The position numbers and the translations under genes are program-made. A stretch of 64,000 nt of DNA from Pseudorhodoferax sp965279475 (GTDB taxonomy: Bacteria > Pseudomonadota > Gammaproteobacteria > Burkholderiales > Burkholderiaceae_C), in the NCBI GenBank assembly GCA_965279475.1, contig CBDIIA010000003.1:2728001-2792000 (forward strand). Reading direction: 5' to 3'. The number at the start of each line of letters is the position of its first letter. Position 1 is the first letter of the stretch. The notes beneath the pieces are model-generated. The model was not told the DNA's origin and ran no database searches. It worked only from the letters and a program-made list of their open reading frames with translations. Below are positions 36,790 through 45,157 of this stretch, piece by piece.

Positions 36790-38349
36790 CTACACCGCAG
36801 GCGCAGGCAAGGTCCCCAGCAGCGCCTCGATCGACAGACCGATGCCGAGCAGCTTCTCGTCGCTGCCCAGCGGCCCGTCCAGCTCCAGCCCCACCGGCAG
36901 TCCGCCGGCCGTCAGGCCCGCGGGAATCGACAGGCCGGGGATGCCGGCGTTGCTGCCCGGGTCGGTGTTGCGGATGTAGGTGCCGAACTCGTCCGCCGGC
37001 GCTCCGCCGTTGACCGACACGGTCGACGATCCGTTGACGGCGTCGATGGCCACGGCGGGCAGGATGGTCGTCGGAAACATCATCGCGTCCAGCGCGTTGT
37101 CGGCGAAGTAGCGCGCATACAGGCTCTGCAGCTGCGGCCGCAGCACGTTGATGGCATTCGGGTAGGCCGCACCGTACACGTCGCCCAGGATCGCGCCGAA
37201 CGCGCCCTTCACGTCGGGGCTGGCCACCTGCGCGGCGATGTCGGCGACCGTGATGCCCTTCACACCGGTGGCGGCCAGGTAGGCGGGGATGTCGGCGATC
37301 GGCTCGTGCAGCGCGATTTGGAACGACATCCCGTCGTTCAGCGCGGCCAGGCCCACCGTGTCGACGTCGACGAACACCACGCCCGCGCTCTGCAACCGTG
37401 CCCGGGCCGAGGCCATCACCGCCGCCAGCGCGGTGTCGAGCCCGGCCCAGAACGAGGCCGGCGTGCCGATGCGCAGGCCTCGCAGCGCAATGGCCTCGGG
37501 CATCGGCCGCCCGGCGATCACCGTGTCGAGCAAGGCCACGTCGGCCACCGTGCGCCCCATCGGGCCGATGGTGTCGCGCGTGTGGCTGATCGGCACGACC
37601 GCGTTGGTGTCGGTGTAGCGGCGCTGCGCACCGCCGTTGCCGACCGAGGGCCGCAGCCCGACGATGCCGCACAGCGCGGCGGGCACGCGGGTGGAGCCGC
37701 CGGTGTCGGTGCCCAGGCCGGCGGTCACGATGCGCGCGGCGATCGAGGCCGCCGTGCCGCCCGAGGAGCCGCCCGGGATCCGCGTGCGGTCGTACGGGTT
37801 CTTCACCGGCCCGGCGAACGGCGACAGGTTGGTGCTGGTGATGCCGAAGGCCAGCTCGTGCAGGTTGGCCTTGCCCAGCACGATCGCACCCGCGTCGATC
37901 AGCCGTTGCAGCGAAGGCGCGTTGGCCGTGGGCTGCACATTGCGCAGCGCCGGCGTGCCGCCGGTGGTGGGCAGATCGCGGGTGTTGATGTTGTCCTTCA
38001 CCACGATGGGCAGGCCCGACAGCACCGGCATGACGCCGCCGGCCCGGCGCATCGCATCGATGTTCTGCGCGGCCGCGATGGCACCCGTCTTGTTGAGCGT
38101 GATGATCGCGTTCAGGTCCTTCAGCGCTTCGGCGCGGGCGATCAGCGTCCTGACGTAGACCTCGGCGGACAGGTTGCCCGCGCGGATGGCGGCCACCGCC
38201 TGCTGCGAGGTCAGCGCGAGCTGCTGGGCGGTCGTCAGCTCGTCCGGCCCGTCGCCGCTGCAGCCGCCGAGGGCCGTGCCGACGACGGATGCCGCCGCGG
38301 CTGCGCCGGTGGCCACGATGAAGCTTCTGCGGGATGCGTGGGATGCCAT
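36790..38349 (-). CDS. Amidase-signature enzyme, Tat-exported predicted lipoprotein
   Basis: A 519-residue amidase-signature hydrolase. The catalytic Ser-cisSer-Lys triad is K118 (IVVKDNIN), S195 (GGSSGG) and S219 (DTGGSTR), with the family's normal 24-residue spacing between the serines. The N-terminus SRRSFIVATGAAAAASVVG is a twin-arginine signal ending in a lipobox-like LGGC (C30), so the folded enzyme is probably exported and anchored outside the cytoplasm. The start at 38349 is set by the signal. A LuxR-type regulator gene lies upstream on the same strand with a 20-base dyad between them. The amide substrate is unknown. Confidence 0.9.
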   Translation of the reverse strand: MASHASRRSFIVATGAAAAASVVGTALGGCSGDGPDELTTAQQLALTSQQAVAAIRAGNLSAEVYVRTLIARAEALKDLNAIITLNKTGAIAAAQNIDAMRRAGGVMPVLSGLPIVVKDNINTRDLPTTGGTPALRNVQPTANAPSLQRLIDAGAIVLGKANLHELAFGITSTNLSPFAGPVKNPYDRTRIPGGSSGGTAASIAARIVTAGLGTDTGGSTRVPAALCGIVGLRPSVGNGGAQRRYTDTNAVVPISHTRDTIGPMGRTVADVALLDTVIAGRPMPEAIALRGLRIGTPASFWAGLDTALAAVMASARARLQSAGVVFVDVDTVGLAALNDGMSFQIALHEPIADIPAYLAATGVKGITVADIAAQVASPDVKGAFGAILGDVYGAAYPNAINVLRPQLQSLYARYFADNALDAMMFPTTILPAVAIDAVNGSSTVSVNGGAPADEFGTYIRNTDPGSNAGIPGLSIPAGLTAGGLPVGLELDGPLGSDEKLLGIGLSIEALLGTLPAPAV

Positions 38350-38421
38350 GGTCGTTCTTTCGGGGTGTGCACGGGCACACGCCCGCGGGACACGATCTTG
38401 GAAGCCCGGCCCTGCGGCCAC

Positions 38422-38441
38422 CATCCTCGAAAATGAGGATG
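38422..38441. promoter_or_regulatory. Twenty-base dyad upstream of the amidase gene
   Basis: CATCCTCGAAAATGAGGATG has perfect seven-base arms and a six-base centre. It lies 73 bases before the amidase ATG and 28 bases after the LuxR-type gene's stop. Its 20-base length matches lux-type boxes, but the sequence does not match the canonical one. It may be the site of the neighbouring regulator. Confidence 0.45.
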
Positions 38442-38469
38442 CCTGCGCCGCAGGCACACCGCCCCGCGC

Positions 38470-39222
38470 TCAGAGACCCAGCTTGCGCACCAGGCTCGTG
38501 CGGTTGTCGACGCCGAGCTTGCGGAAGGCATGGTCGATGTGGGTGCGCACCGTGGTCGCAGCGATGCCGAGGCGGCGCGCAATCTCCTTGTCGGCCAGCC
38601 CGCGCGCCGCCAGCACGGCGACCTCGCGCTCGCGCGCACTCAACACGGCGGCCGCGCCGCAGGCCGTGTCCGCATCGGAACCGGATTGCTCCGGTATGGC
38701 GGCCGCGCCCCGGCAGCGGTGCAGCGCCGCCACCAGCGCCGGGCGCACCAGGTCGAGGATCTCGAGATCGTCGCGCGTGAAGTTCTCGCGCTGCCGGTCA
38801 CGCCAGATGCGCATGTCGCCAATGTTGCGGTCGGCGTACCAGGCATAGAGGTTGACGCCCCAGTACAGGCCGTCGCGCGCGAGAAAGTCGTTGAAGAACT
38901 CGGTGCGCCGCAACTGGTTCTGCGGCAGCACGTCGGTCACGCGCACGGCCCGGCGGTGCCGCTGCATCTGCAGCGTGATCGGGTCGTGGTACTGGTAGTG
39001 GCGCTCGTAGCAGGCCAGGTTGCCGGCGTCCATGTTGAGGTGCACCCCACCGTCGAAGCGCTGCGCGGCGTCGTCCCACACGTAGCTGGCGTAGTGCTGG
39101 GCACCGAGCAGGTCGAGCATCAGCTCGCCGACGCGAATGCGGATGTCGCGCTCCTCGTGCGGCTCGGCCAGCGTGGTCATCACGCGGGCCAGCACATCGC
39201 TCTGGAAACCGGTCAGGTACAT
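38470..39222 (-). CDS. LuxR-type transcriptional regulator
   Basis: A 250-residue regulator. The C-terminal GerE/LuxR helix-turn-helix is clear (LSAREREVAVLAARGLADKE, IARRLGIAATTVRTHIDHAF, RKLGVDNRTSLVRKL; about 188-250). The N-terminal 180 residues look like a GAF/PAS-like sensor (HYQYHDPITLQMQ, NDFLARDGLYWGVNLYAWYAD) and lack the acyl-homoserine-lactone-domain residues I would expect, so the signal is unknown. GGTGGAGG lies six bases before ATG 39222, preferred to the GTG at 39234. It is upstream of the exported amidase and probably regulates it. Confidence 0.85.
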   Translation of the reverse strand: MYLTGFQSDVLARVMTTLAEPHEERDIRIRVGELMLDLLGAQHYASYVWDDAAQRFDGGVHLNMDAGNLACYERHYQYHDPITLQMQRHRRAVRVTDVLPQNQLRRTEFFNDFLARDGLYWGVNLYAWYADRNIGDMRIWRDRQRENFTRDDLEILDLVRPALVAALHRCRGAAAIPEQSGSDADTACGAAAVLSAREREVAVLAARGLADKEIARRLGIAATTVRTHIDHAFRKLGVDNRTSLVRKLGL

Positions 39223-39298
39223 GCGCGCCTCCACCCTGGAAGAGCCGCAGTATCGTGGATTGCCGGGGCGCCGTCACGCCCCCGTCACATACAGCGCG

Positions 39299-40429
39299 TC
39301 AGAGCGGGCGTGCCGTGTCGCCGGCCGCCATGGCGGCAACGGACCGGGCCGAGGCACGCGCGCCACGCGCCAGGCGCACCACGCGCAACTCGACCCGGTG
39401 CAGCAGGCACCCGGCCATGACCGACAGGCCGAGAGCCGCCACCATGCCCACGAGGTTCATCGCGGGACCGGCCGGCCAGGCGTGGCTCCACAGCGCGTTG
39501 ACCACCAGGCACACCGGAAAATGCACCAGGAACACCACATACGATGCCTGGCCCAGCTTCGCCACCCAGCGCGGCGGTTGCCAGGCGGCCAGCCGGCCCG
39601 CGGCCTGCAGCCCCCCCAGGCACAACGCGCACACCAGCGCCACGGCGATGCGCTCGCGCCAGTCGACCACCAGCGCGAACAGGCCGAGCACACCGATGGC
39701 CGCCAGCCACAGGCGCGGATGCGCCGCCCGCGTCGACCAGCCGGCCAGCACGCCCAGGCCGTAGGCGCCGATGAAGTACAGCGCGCAGACGTCCAGCTCC
39801 GTGTCGAGGTTGAACCACAGCAAGGAGGCCGCCACCAGCACCGCCATGCAGCAGACTTCGGGCGCCACGCCGCGCAGCGCAGACCAGGGTCGCACGCGCT
39901 CGCCGACCCAGCACAGCAGCACCGTCAGCGAGAACAGCTGGAAGTCGATCGCCACGTACCAGACACCGGCCGACAGGGCGTCGAAGCCCAGCAGGTCGTG
40001 CAGCAGCAGCAGGTGCGCCGCCAACTGCGCCAGGCTCGGCGGCCCGGGGATGGATGGCGAATCCATCAGCTCGCGGGCCAGCGCCGACGCCAGGATCGCC
40101 AGCAGCAGTGCCCCCGCATAGGGCAGCACCAGCCGCAGGTAGCGCAGCCCGATCAGGCGCCAGGGCGATACCACCGGGCTGCGGCCGAAGCCCAGCGAGC
40201 GCGCCACCAGAAAACCGGACGCGGCCAGGAACACCTGCACCGCAATGCGGGCGTACTCGGCAAACCAGTCCATCAGCTCGGGCGCCAGCGGCCGCGCCAC
40301 GTCGGACATCGGCCCGTAGAACGCGAGGTGGTGCGCCACGATCATCAGGCAGGCGGTGGCCTTCACGGCGTCGAGCAGGCCCAGCCGCTCGCGCGCGGAC
40401 CGTGGTGCGCCCGCGGGGGGCGCCGTCAT
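39299..40429 (-). CDS. Acyltransferase family 3 (OafA-like) membrane protein
   Basis: A 376-residue protein with about ten membrane segments. The acyltransferase-3 marker HH is in LMIVAHHLAFYGPM near the first segment, with the matching LLDAVKATACLM before it. IAVQVFLAASGFLVARSLG and WYVAIDFQLFSLTVLLCWVG are further landmarks. These enzymes usually O-acylate surface glycans or lipids. ATG 40429 lies 25 bases after the nitronate-monooxygenase stop on the same strand, so co-transcription is possible though functionally unexplained. Confidence 0.87.
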   Translation of the reverse strand: MTAPPAGAPRSARERLGLLDAVKATACLMIVAHHLAFYGPMSDVARPLAPELMDWFAEYARIAVQVFLAASGFLVARSLGFGRSPVVSPWRLIGLRYLRLVLPYAGALLLAILASALARELMDSPSIPGPPSLAQLAAHLLLLHDLLGFDALSAGVWYVAIDFQLFSLTVLLCWVGERVRPWSALRGVAPEVCCMAVLVAASLLWFNLDTELDVCALYFIGAYGLGVLAGWSTRAAHPRLWLAAIGVLGLFALVVDWRERIAVALVCALCLGGLQAAGRLAAWQPPRWVAKLGQASYVVFLVHFPVCLVVNALWSHAWPAGPAMNLVGMVAALGLSVMAGCLLHRVELRVVRLARGARASARSVAAMAAGDTARPL

Positions 40430-40454
40430 CGGCTGCAGGGGCACGGTGGCGTTC

Positions 40455-41408
40455 TCAGAGAGCCAGGCGGGCGCGGGCTTCCTGGTATTCGCGGCGCAGC
40501 TGCGCCACGAACTCGCCGGCGGGCCGCACGGCGGTGACCGCACCGATGCCCTGGCCGCAGCCCCAGATGTCCTTCCAGGCCTTGGTGCGGTCGCTGCCGA
40601 AGCTCATCGCGCTCGGGTCGCTCTCGGGCAGGTGGTCCGGGTCCATGCCGGCCGCGCGGATCGAGGGCGCGAGGTAGTTGCCGTGCACGCCGGTGAAGAG
40701 GTTGCTGTAGACGATGTCGTCGGAGTTGCAGTCGACGATGGCCTGCTTGTAGGCGTCGGCGGCGCGGGCTTCTTCGGTGGCGATGAAGGCCGAGCCGATG
40801 TAGGCGAAGTCGGCGCCCATCGCCTGGGCGGCCAGCACGGCGCCGCCTGTGGCGATGGCGCCGCTCAGCGCGATCGGGCCGTCGAACCACTGGCGGATCT
40901 CCTGGATCAGCGCGAACGGGCTCTTCACGCCCGCATGGCCGCCGGCACCGGCGGCCACCGCGATCAGGCCGTCGGCGCCCTTCTCGATCGCCTTGTGCGC
41001 GAACTTGTTGTTGATGATGTCGTGCAGCACGATGCCGCCGTAGCTGTGCGCCGCGGCGTTGATGTCCTCGCGCGCGCCGAGCGAGGTGATGGTGATCGGC
41101 ACCTTGTACTTCACGCTCAGTTCCATGTCGTGCTGCAGCCGGTCGTTCGACTTGTGCACGATCTGGTTGATGGCGAACGGCGCGGCCGGCTGGTCGGGGT
41201 GGGCGCGGTCCCAGGCCGCCAGCGCCTCGGTGATCTCGGCCAGCCATTCGTCGAGCTGCGAGGCCGGCCGCGCGTTCAGCGCCGGCATCGAGCCGACGAT
41301 GCCGGCCGTGCACTGCGCGATCACGAGCTTGGGGTTGCTGATGATGAACAGCGGCGACCCGATGACGGGCAGCGTGAGCGACTTCAGTTGGGCGGGCAAT
41401 GTGGACAT
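40455..41408 (-). CDS. Nitronate monooxygenase (2-nitropropane-dioxygenase-like)
   Basis: A 317-residue FMN-dependent TIM-barrel enzyme. Landmarks are LPVIGSPLFIISNPKLVIAQC at the start, the segment AVAAGAGGHAG (flavin phosphate and catalytic histidine region) and IALSGAIATGGAVLAAQAMGADFAYIGSAFIAT. It oxidises alkyl nitronates or related compounds. It follows the long acyl-CoA dehydrogenase gene by 37 bases on the same strand and may be in its operon, as is often seen for this subgroup in Burkholderiales. Confidence 0.9.
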   Translation of the reverse strand: MSTLPAQLKSLTLPVIGSPLFIISNPKLVIAQCTAGIVGSMPALNARPASQLDEWLAEITEALAAWDRAHPDQPAAPFAINQIVHKSNDRLQHDMELSVKYKVPITITSLGAREDINAAAHSYGGIVLHDIINNKFAHKAIEKGADGLIAVAAGAGGHAGVKSPFALIQEIRQWFDGPIALSGAIATGGAVLAAQAMGADFAYIGSAFIATEEARAADAYKQAIVDCNSDDIVYSNLFTGVHGNYLAPSIRAAGMDPDHLPESDPSAMSFGSDRTKAWKDIWGCGQGIGAVTAVRPAGEFVAQLRREYQEARARLAL

Positions 41409-41445
41409 CGGGTCTCCTTCTTCGTTCTGTCTGGGTCGGGGTCGG

Positions 41446-43239
41446 TCAAAAAGCTTCGAGCGCCAGCGCGGTCACGCTGTCGGCGCCTTCGACGATGCTG
41501 TCGCGCAGGCCCGGCAGCTTGCTCAGCATGTGCTCGGCATAGAAACGCGCGGTGGCGATCTTGGCCTGCATGAAGGCCACGTCCTCGCCCGCAGCACGCA
41601 GCCGCTCGGCCACCAGCAATGCACGGGCCAGCTGCCAGCCGGCCACCAGGCTGCCGGCCAGCATCAGGTAGGGCACGCTGCCGGCGAACACGGCGTTGGG
41701 GCTGGCCTTGGTGTGGCCGGCGACGAATTCGACCACGTCGACGAAGGCCAGGCGCGCAGCCTTCAGGCGGCGCAGCACGGCCAGCGCGTCGGCGCTGCCG
41801 CTGGCCGCCAACTCGGCCTCGGTGCCTTCGATCTGCTGCGCGATGCCCTTCGCCGTGCGGCCGCCGTCGCGCGCCGTCTTGCGGCCGACCAGGTCGTTGG
41901 CCTGGATCGCCGTCGTGCCTTCGTAGATGGTCAGGATCTTCGCGTCGCGGTAGTACTGCGCCGCGCCGGTTTCCTCGATGAACCCCATGCCGCCGTGCAC
42001 CTGCACGCCGAGCGAGGTGACCTCCAGGCTCATCTCGGTGCTGTAGCCCTTGACCAGCGGCACCATGAACTCGTAGAAGGCCTGGTTCTGCTGGCGGGTG
42101 TCGGCATCGGGATGGTGGTGCGAGGCGTCGTAGGCCGCGGCGGCAACCGACGCCATCGCGCGGCAGCCCTCGGTGGTGGCGCGCATCGTCATCAGCATGC
42201 GGCGCACGTCGGGGTGGTGGATGATGGGCGCGCTGGTGTGCATGCTGCCGTCGACGGGGCGGCTCTGAACGCGGTCCTTCGCAAACGCCACGGCCTTCTG
42301 GTAGGCGCGCTCGGCGATCGCAATGCCCTGCATGCCGACCGCATACCGCGCGGCGTTCATCATGATGAACATGTACTCCAGGCCGCGGTTCTCCTGCCCG
42401 ACCAGAAAGCCGACGCCGCCCGCGCCGGCATCGCCGAACTGCAGCACCGCCGTGGGGCTGGCCTTGATGCCGAGCTTGTGCTCGATGCTGACGCAGCGCA
42501 CATCGTTGCGCGCACCCAGGCTGCCGTCTTGGTTCACCAGGAACTTCGGCACGACGAACAGGCTGATGCCCTTCACGCCCTCGGGCGCGCCCACCACGCG
42601 GGCCAGCACCAGGTGGACGATGTTGTCCGCCATGTCGTGCTCGCCGTAGGTGATGAAGATCTTCGTGCCGAACACCTTGTAGCTGTCGTCGGCCTGCGGC
42701 TCGGCGCGGGTGCGCACCAGCGCCAGGTCGCTGCCGGCCTGGGGCTCGGTCAGGTTCATCGTGCCGGTCCACTCGCCGCTGACCAGCTTTTCGAGATAGA
42801 TGGCCTTCAGCTCGTCGCTGCCGGCGGTGAGCAGCGCCTCGATCGCGCCATCGGTCAGCAGCGGGCACAACGCGAAACTCAGGTTGGCCGAGTTCAGCAT
42901 CTCGCCGCAGGCCGCGCCGATGGTCTTGGGCAGGCCCTGGCCGCCGAACGCGGTCGGATGCTGCAGCCCCTGCCAGCCGCCGGCGGCGAACTGCTGGAAC
43001 GCCTGTTTGAAGCCGGGCGTGGTGGTGACCACGCCATCGGCCCAAGACGACGGGTGCAGGTCACCCTCGCGGTTGAGCGGTGCCACCACATCCTGGTTGA
43101 ACTTCGCGGACTCTTCGAGCACGGCCTGCGCGGTGTCGAAGCCGGCATCCTCGAAGCCCGGCATCTGCGCCACCTGGTCGATGCCGGCCAGATGGCGGAT
43201 GTTGAACAGCATGTCCTTCAACGGAGCGGTGTAGCTCAT
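41446..43239 (-). CDS. Long acyl-CoA dehydrogenase with extra C-terminal domain
   Basis: A 597-residue flavoprotein, longer than ordinary acyl-CoA dehydrogenases (about 380) and similar in length to the DmdC/FadE5-like group with an extra C-terminal helical domain. Markers are MNLTEPQAGSDLALVRTRA (substrate/FAD), KIFITYGEHD, VQVHGGMGFIEETGAAQYYRDAKI, and YEGTTAIQANDLVGRK, where the E in YEGTT is the expected catalytic base. Electrons should go to the ETF encoded directly upstream. A strong terminator separates it from etfA, so it may have its own promoter. The acyl chain specificity is unknown. Confidence 0.92.
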   Translation of the reverse strand: MSYTAPLKDMLFNIRHLAGIDQVAQMPGFEDAGFDTAQAVLEESAKFNQDVVAPLNREGDLHPSSWADGVVTTTPGFKQAFQQFAAGGWQGLQHPTAFGGQGLPKTIGAACGEMLNSANLSFALCPLLTDGAIEALLTAGSDELKAIYLEKLVSGEWTGTMNLTEPQAGSDLALVRTRAEPQADDSYKVFGTKIFITYGEHDMADNIVHLVLARVVGAPEGVKGISLFVVPKFLVNQDGSLGARNDVRCVSIEHKLGIKASPTAVLQFGDAGAGGVGFLVGQENRGLEYMFIMMNAARYAVGMQGIAIAERAYQKAVAFAKDRVQSRPVDGSMHTSAPIIHHPDVRRMLMTMRATTEGCRAMASVAAAAYDASHHHPDADTRQQNQAFYEFMVPLVKGYSTEMSLEVTSLGVQVHGGMGFIEETGAAQYYRDAKILTIYEGTTAIQANDLVGRKTARDGGRTAKGIAQQIEGTEAELAASGSADALAVLRRLKAARLAFVDVVEFVAGHTKASPNAVFAGSVPYLMLAGSLVAGWQLARALLVAERLRAAGEDVAFMQAKIATARFYAEHMLSKLPGLRDSIVEGADSVTALALEAF

Positions 43240-43262
43240 GCGGGGGTCTCCTGCGCGCAAAC

Positions 43263-43292
43263 AAAAAAAAGGGCACCTCTCAGGATGCCCTT
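43263..43292 (-). terminator. Strong intrinsic terminator after etfBA
   Basis: On the minus strand AAGGGCA (43292-43286) pairs with TGCCCTT (43275-43269), extended by an inner CC/GG pair around a short loop, and is followed by a run of T residues (43268-43263). It lies 15 bases after the etfA stop and before the acyl-CoA dehydrogenase start. Confidence 0.88.
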
Positions 43293-43307
43293 GGGGACGA
43301 CGTCGGC

Positions 43308-44240
43308 TTACAGCGCCGCCACCAGTTCCGGCACGGCCGTGAACAGGTCGGCTTCGAGCCCGTAGTCGGCCACCGAGAAGATCGGCGCCTCGGGGTCCTT
43401 GTTGATGGCCACGATGACCTTGCTGTCCTTCATGCCGGCCAGATGCTGGATCGCGCCCGAGATGCCGGCGGCGATGTAGAGCTGCGGCGCGACGATCTTG
43501 CCGGTCTGCCCCACTTGCCAGTCGTTCGGCGCGTAGCCGGCGTCGACCGCGGCGCGGCTGGCGCCCATCGCGGCGCCCAGCTTGTCGGCCAGCGGCGTCA
43601 TCACTTCGGCAAACTTCTCGGCGCTGCCCAGCGCACGGCCGCCGGACACGATGATCTTGGCGGCGGTGAGTTCGGGGCGGTCGTTCTTGGCGATCTCGGA
43701 GCCGACGAAGCTCGACTTGCCGCTGTCGGCCACGGCCGCCAGGCTCTCGACCGCGGCCGAGCCGCCGGTGGCTGCAGCCGGGTCGAACCCGGTGGTGCGC
43801 ACGGTGATCACCTTGGTGGCGTCCGTGCTCTGCACGATGGCGATGGCGTTGCCGGCGTAGATCGGGCGCTCGAAGGTGTCGGGCGCGTCGACCTTGGTGA
43901 TGTCGCTGATCTGCGCCACGTCCAGCTTGGCCGCGACACGCGGCGCCACGTTCTTGCCGCTGGCGGTCGCGGGGAACAGGATGTGGCTGTAGGCGGAAGC
44001 CACGGCCAGCACCTGGGCCGCGACGTTCTCGGCGATGCCGTGGTCGAGGCCGGGCGCGTCGGCGTGCAGCACCTTGGTGACGCCGGCGATCTGCGCGGCG
44101 GCCTTGGCGGCTTCGGCCGCATTGGCGCCGGCGACGAGCACATGCACGTCGCCGCCGCAGGCAATGGCCGCGGTGACGGTGTTGAGGGTCGCGCCCTTGA
44201 CGGTGGCGTTGTCGTGTTCGGCGATGACGAGGGAGGTCAT
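43308..44240 (-). CDS. etfA: Electron transfer flavoprotein alpha subunit
   Basis: A 310-residue EtfA (FixB) protein. The C-terminal FAD-binding domain shows IIVSGGRALGSAEKF, GASRAAVDAGYAPNDWQVGQTGKIV, and PQLYIAAGISGAIQHLAGM, the last being the classical alpha-ETF signature. With EtfB it carries electrons from acyl-CoA and other dehydrogenases to the ETF:ubiquinone oxidoreductase. It starts one base after the etfB stop, and a strong terminator follows. Confidence 0.97.
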   Translation of the reverse strand: MTSLVIAEHDNATVKGATLNTVTAAIACGGDVHVLVAGANAAEAAKAAAQIAGVTKVLHADAPGLDHGIAENVAAQVLAVASAYSHILFPATASGKNVAPRVAAKLDVAQISDITKVDAPDTFERPIYAGNAIAIVQSTDATKVITVRTTGFDPAAATGGSAAVESLAAVADSGKSSFVGSEIAKNDRPELTAAKIIVSGGRALGSAEKFAEVMTPLADKLGAAMGASRAAVDAGYAPNDWQVGQTGKIVAPQLYIAAGISGAIQHLAGMKDSKVIVAINKDPEAPIFSVADYGLEADLFTAVPELVAAL

Positions 44241-44241
44241 G

Positions 44242-44991
44242 TCAGATTACCTTTGCTTCTGTCTTCAACTTCGCGACCAGCGTGGCCACGTCCGGCACCT
44301 TGATGCCCGCACTGCGCTTGGGCGGCTCGCTGACCTTCAGCGTCTTCAGCCGCGGCGTCACGTCCACGCCCAGGTCTTCGGGCTTGAAGGTGTCAAGCTG
44401 CTTCTTCTTCGCCTTCATGATGTTGGGCAGCGTCACGTAGCGCGGCTCGTTCAGGCGCAGGTCGGTGGTGATGACCGCGGGCAGGCTCAGCGACAGGGTT
44501 TCCAGGCCGCCATCGACTTCGCGCGTGACCGACACCTTGCCGTCGGCGACTTCGACCTTCGAGGCGAAGGTGGCTTGCGGCAGATCGGCCAGCGCAGCCA
44601 GCATCTGGCCGGTCTGGTTGCAGTCGTCGTCGATCGCCTGCTTGCCCAGGATCACCAGGCCGGGTTGTTCCTTGTCGACCAGCGCCTTCAGCAGCTTGGC
44701 CACGGCCAGCGGCTGCAGTTCGACATCAGTCAGCACGTGGATCGCACGGTCGGCACCGATGGCCATCGCGGTGCGCAGCGTCTCCTGGCACTGCGTGACA
44801 CCGCAGGACACGGCGATGACTTCGGTGGCCACGCCCTTCTCGCGCAGGCGCACGGCTTCTTCGATCGCGATCTCGTCAAACGGATTCATGCTCATCTTGA
44901 CGTTGGCGATATCGACTCCGCTGCCGTCCGACTTCACGCGGACTTTCACGTTGTAGTCGACCACGCGTTTGACGGGGACCAGGACCTTCAT
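44242..44991 (-). CDS. etfB: Electron transfer flavoprotein beta subunit
   Basis: A 249-residue EtfB (FixA) protein that binds AMP and pairs with EtfA. It begins MKVLVPVKRVVDYNVKVRV, and NPFDEIAIEEAVRLREKG is the beta-ETF signature. The C-terminal LPNIMKAKKKQLDTF segment is the recognition-loop region that contacts dehydrogenases. ATG 44991 follows a GGAGTC site; an in-frame upstream ATG (MNGVN) is less well placed. It is first in the etfBA unit with a TATAAT box about 145 bases upstream. Confidence 0.97.
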   Translation of the reverse strand: MKVLVPVKRVVDYNVKVRVKSDGSGVDIANVKMSMNPFDEIAIEEAVRLREKGVATEVIAVSCGVTQCQETLRTAMAIGADRAIHVLTDVELQPLAVAKLLKALVDKEQPGLVILGKQAIDDDCNQTGQMLAALADLPQATFASKVEVADGKVSVTREVDGGLETLSLSLPAVITTDLRLNEPRYVTLPNIMKAKKKQLDTFKPEDLGVDVTPRLKTLKVSEPPKRSAGIKVPDVATLVAKLKTEAKVI

Positions 44992-45133
44992 GTTGACTCC
45001 ATTCAAGTTGCTGAAATATCACGACGAGGCAAAGCCTGCCATTTTATGCGGCAGCGCACCACGGGTCTGTCAAGGACATCCGGCGGCTTGCCGCCAGATT
45101 CCGGATAAGAAAATCGAACGATCGTGCTTTTTT

Positions 45134-45139
45134 ATTATA
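45134..45139 (-). promoter_or_regulatory. -10 box (TATAAT) for etfBA
   Basis: A consensus TATAAT is read on the minus strand at 45139-45134, in an AT-rich pocket unlike its surroundings. A good -35 partner was not found; GTGAGG at the expected distance matches weakly. It would give a leader of about 135 bases before etfB. Confidence 0.45.
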
Positions 45140-45157
45140 CGGAGATGGCGGAGGGCC

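Noticed and set aside
36709..38436. A 575-codon plus-strand frame opposite the amidase
   Set aside because: Repetitive His/Arg/Gln composition with no motif; the amidase triad on the other strand is complete.
41059..43365. A 768-codon plus-strand frame opposite the acyl-CoA dehydrogenase
   Set aside because: Shadow frame; the minus-strand dehydrogenase has all family motifs.
45127..45139. T-rich run before the Fic gene end as a terminator for a plus-strand gene
   Set aside because: No plus-strand gene ends nearby and no stable hairpin precedes the T run. The same bases read as a -10 box for etfBA on the minus strand.
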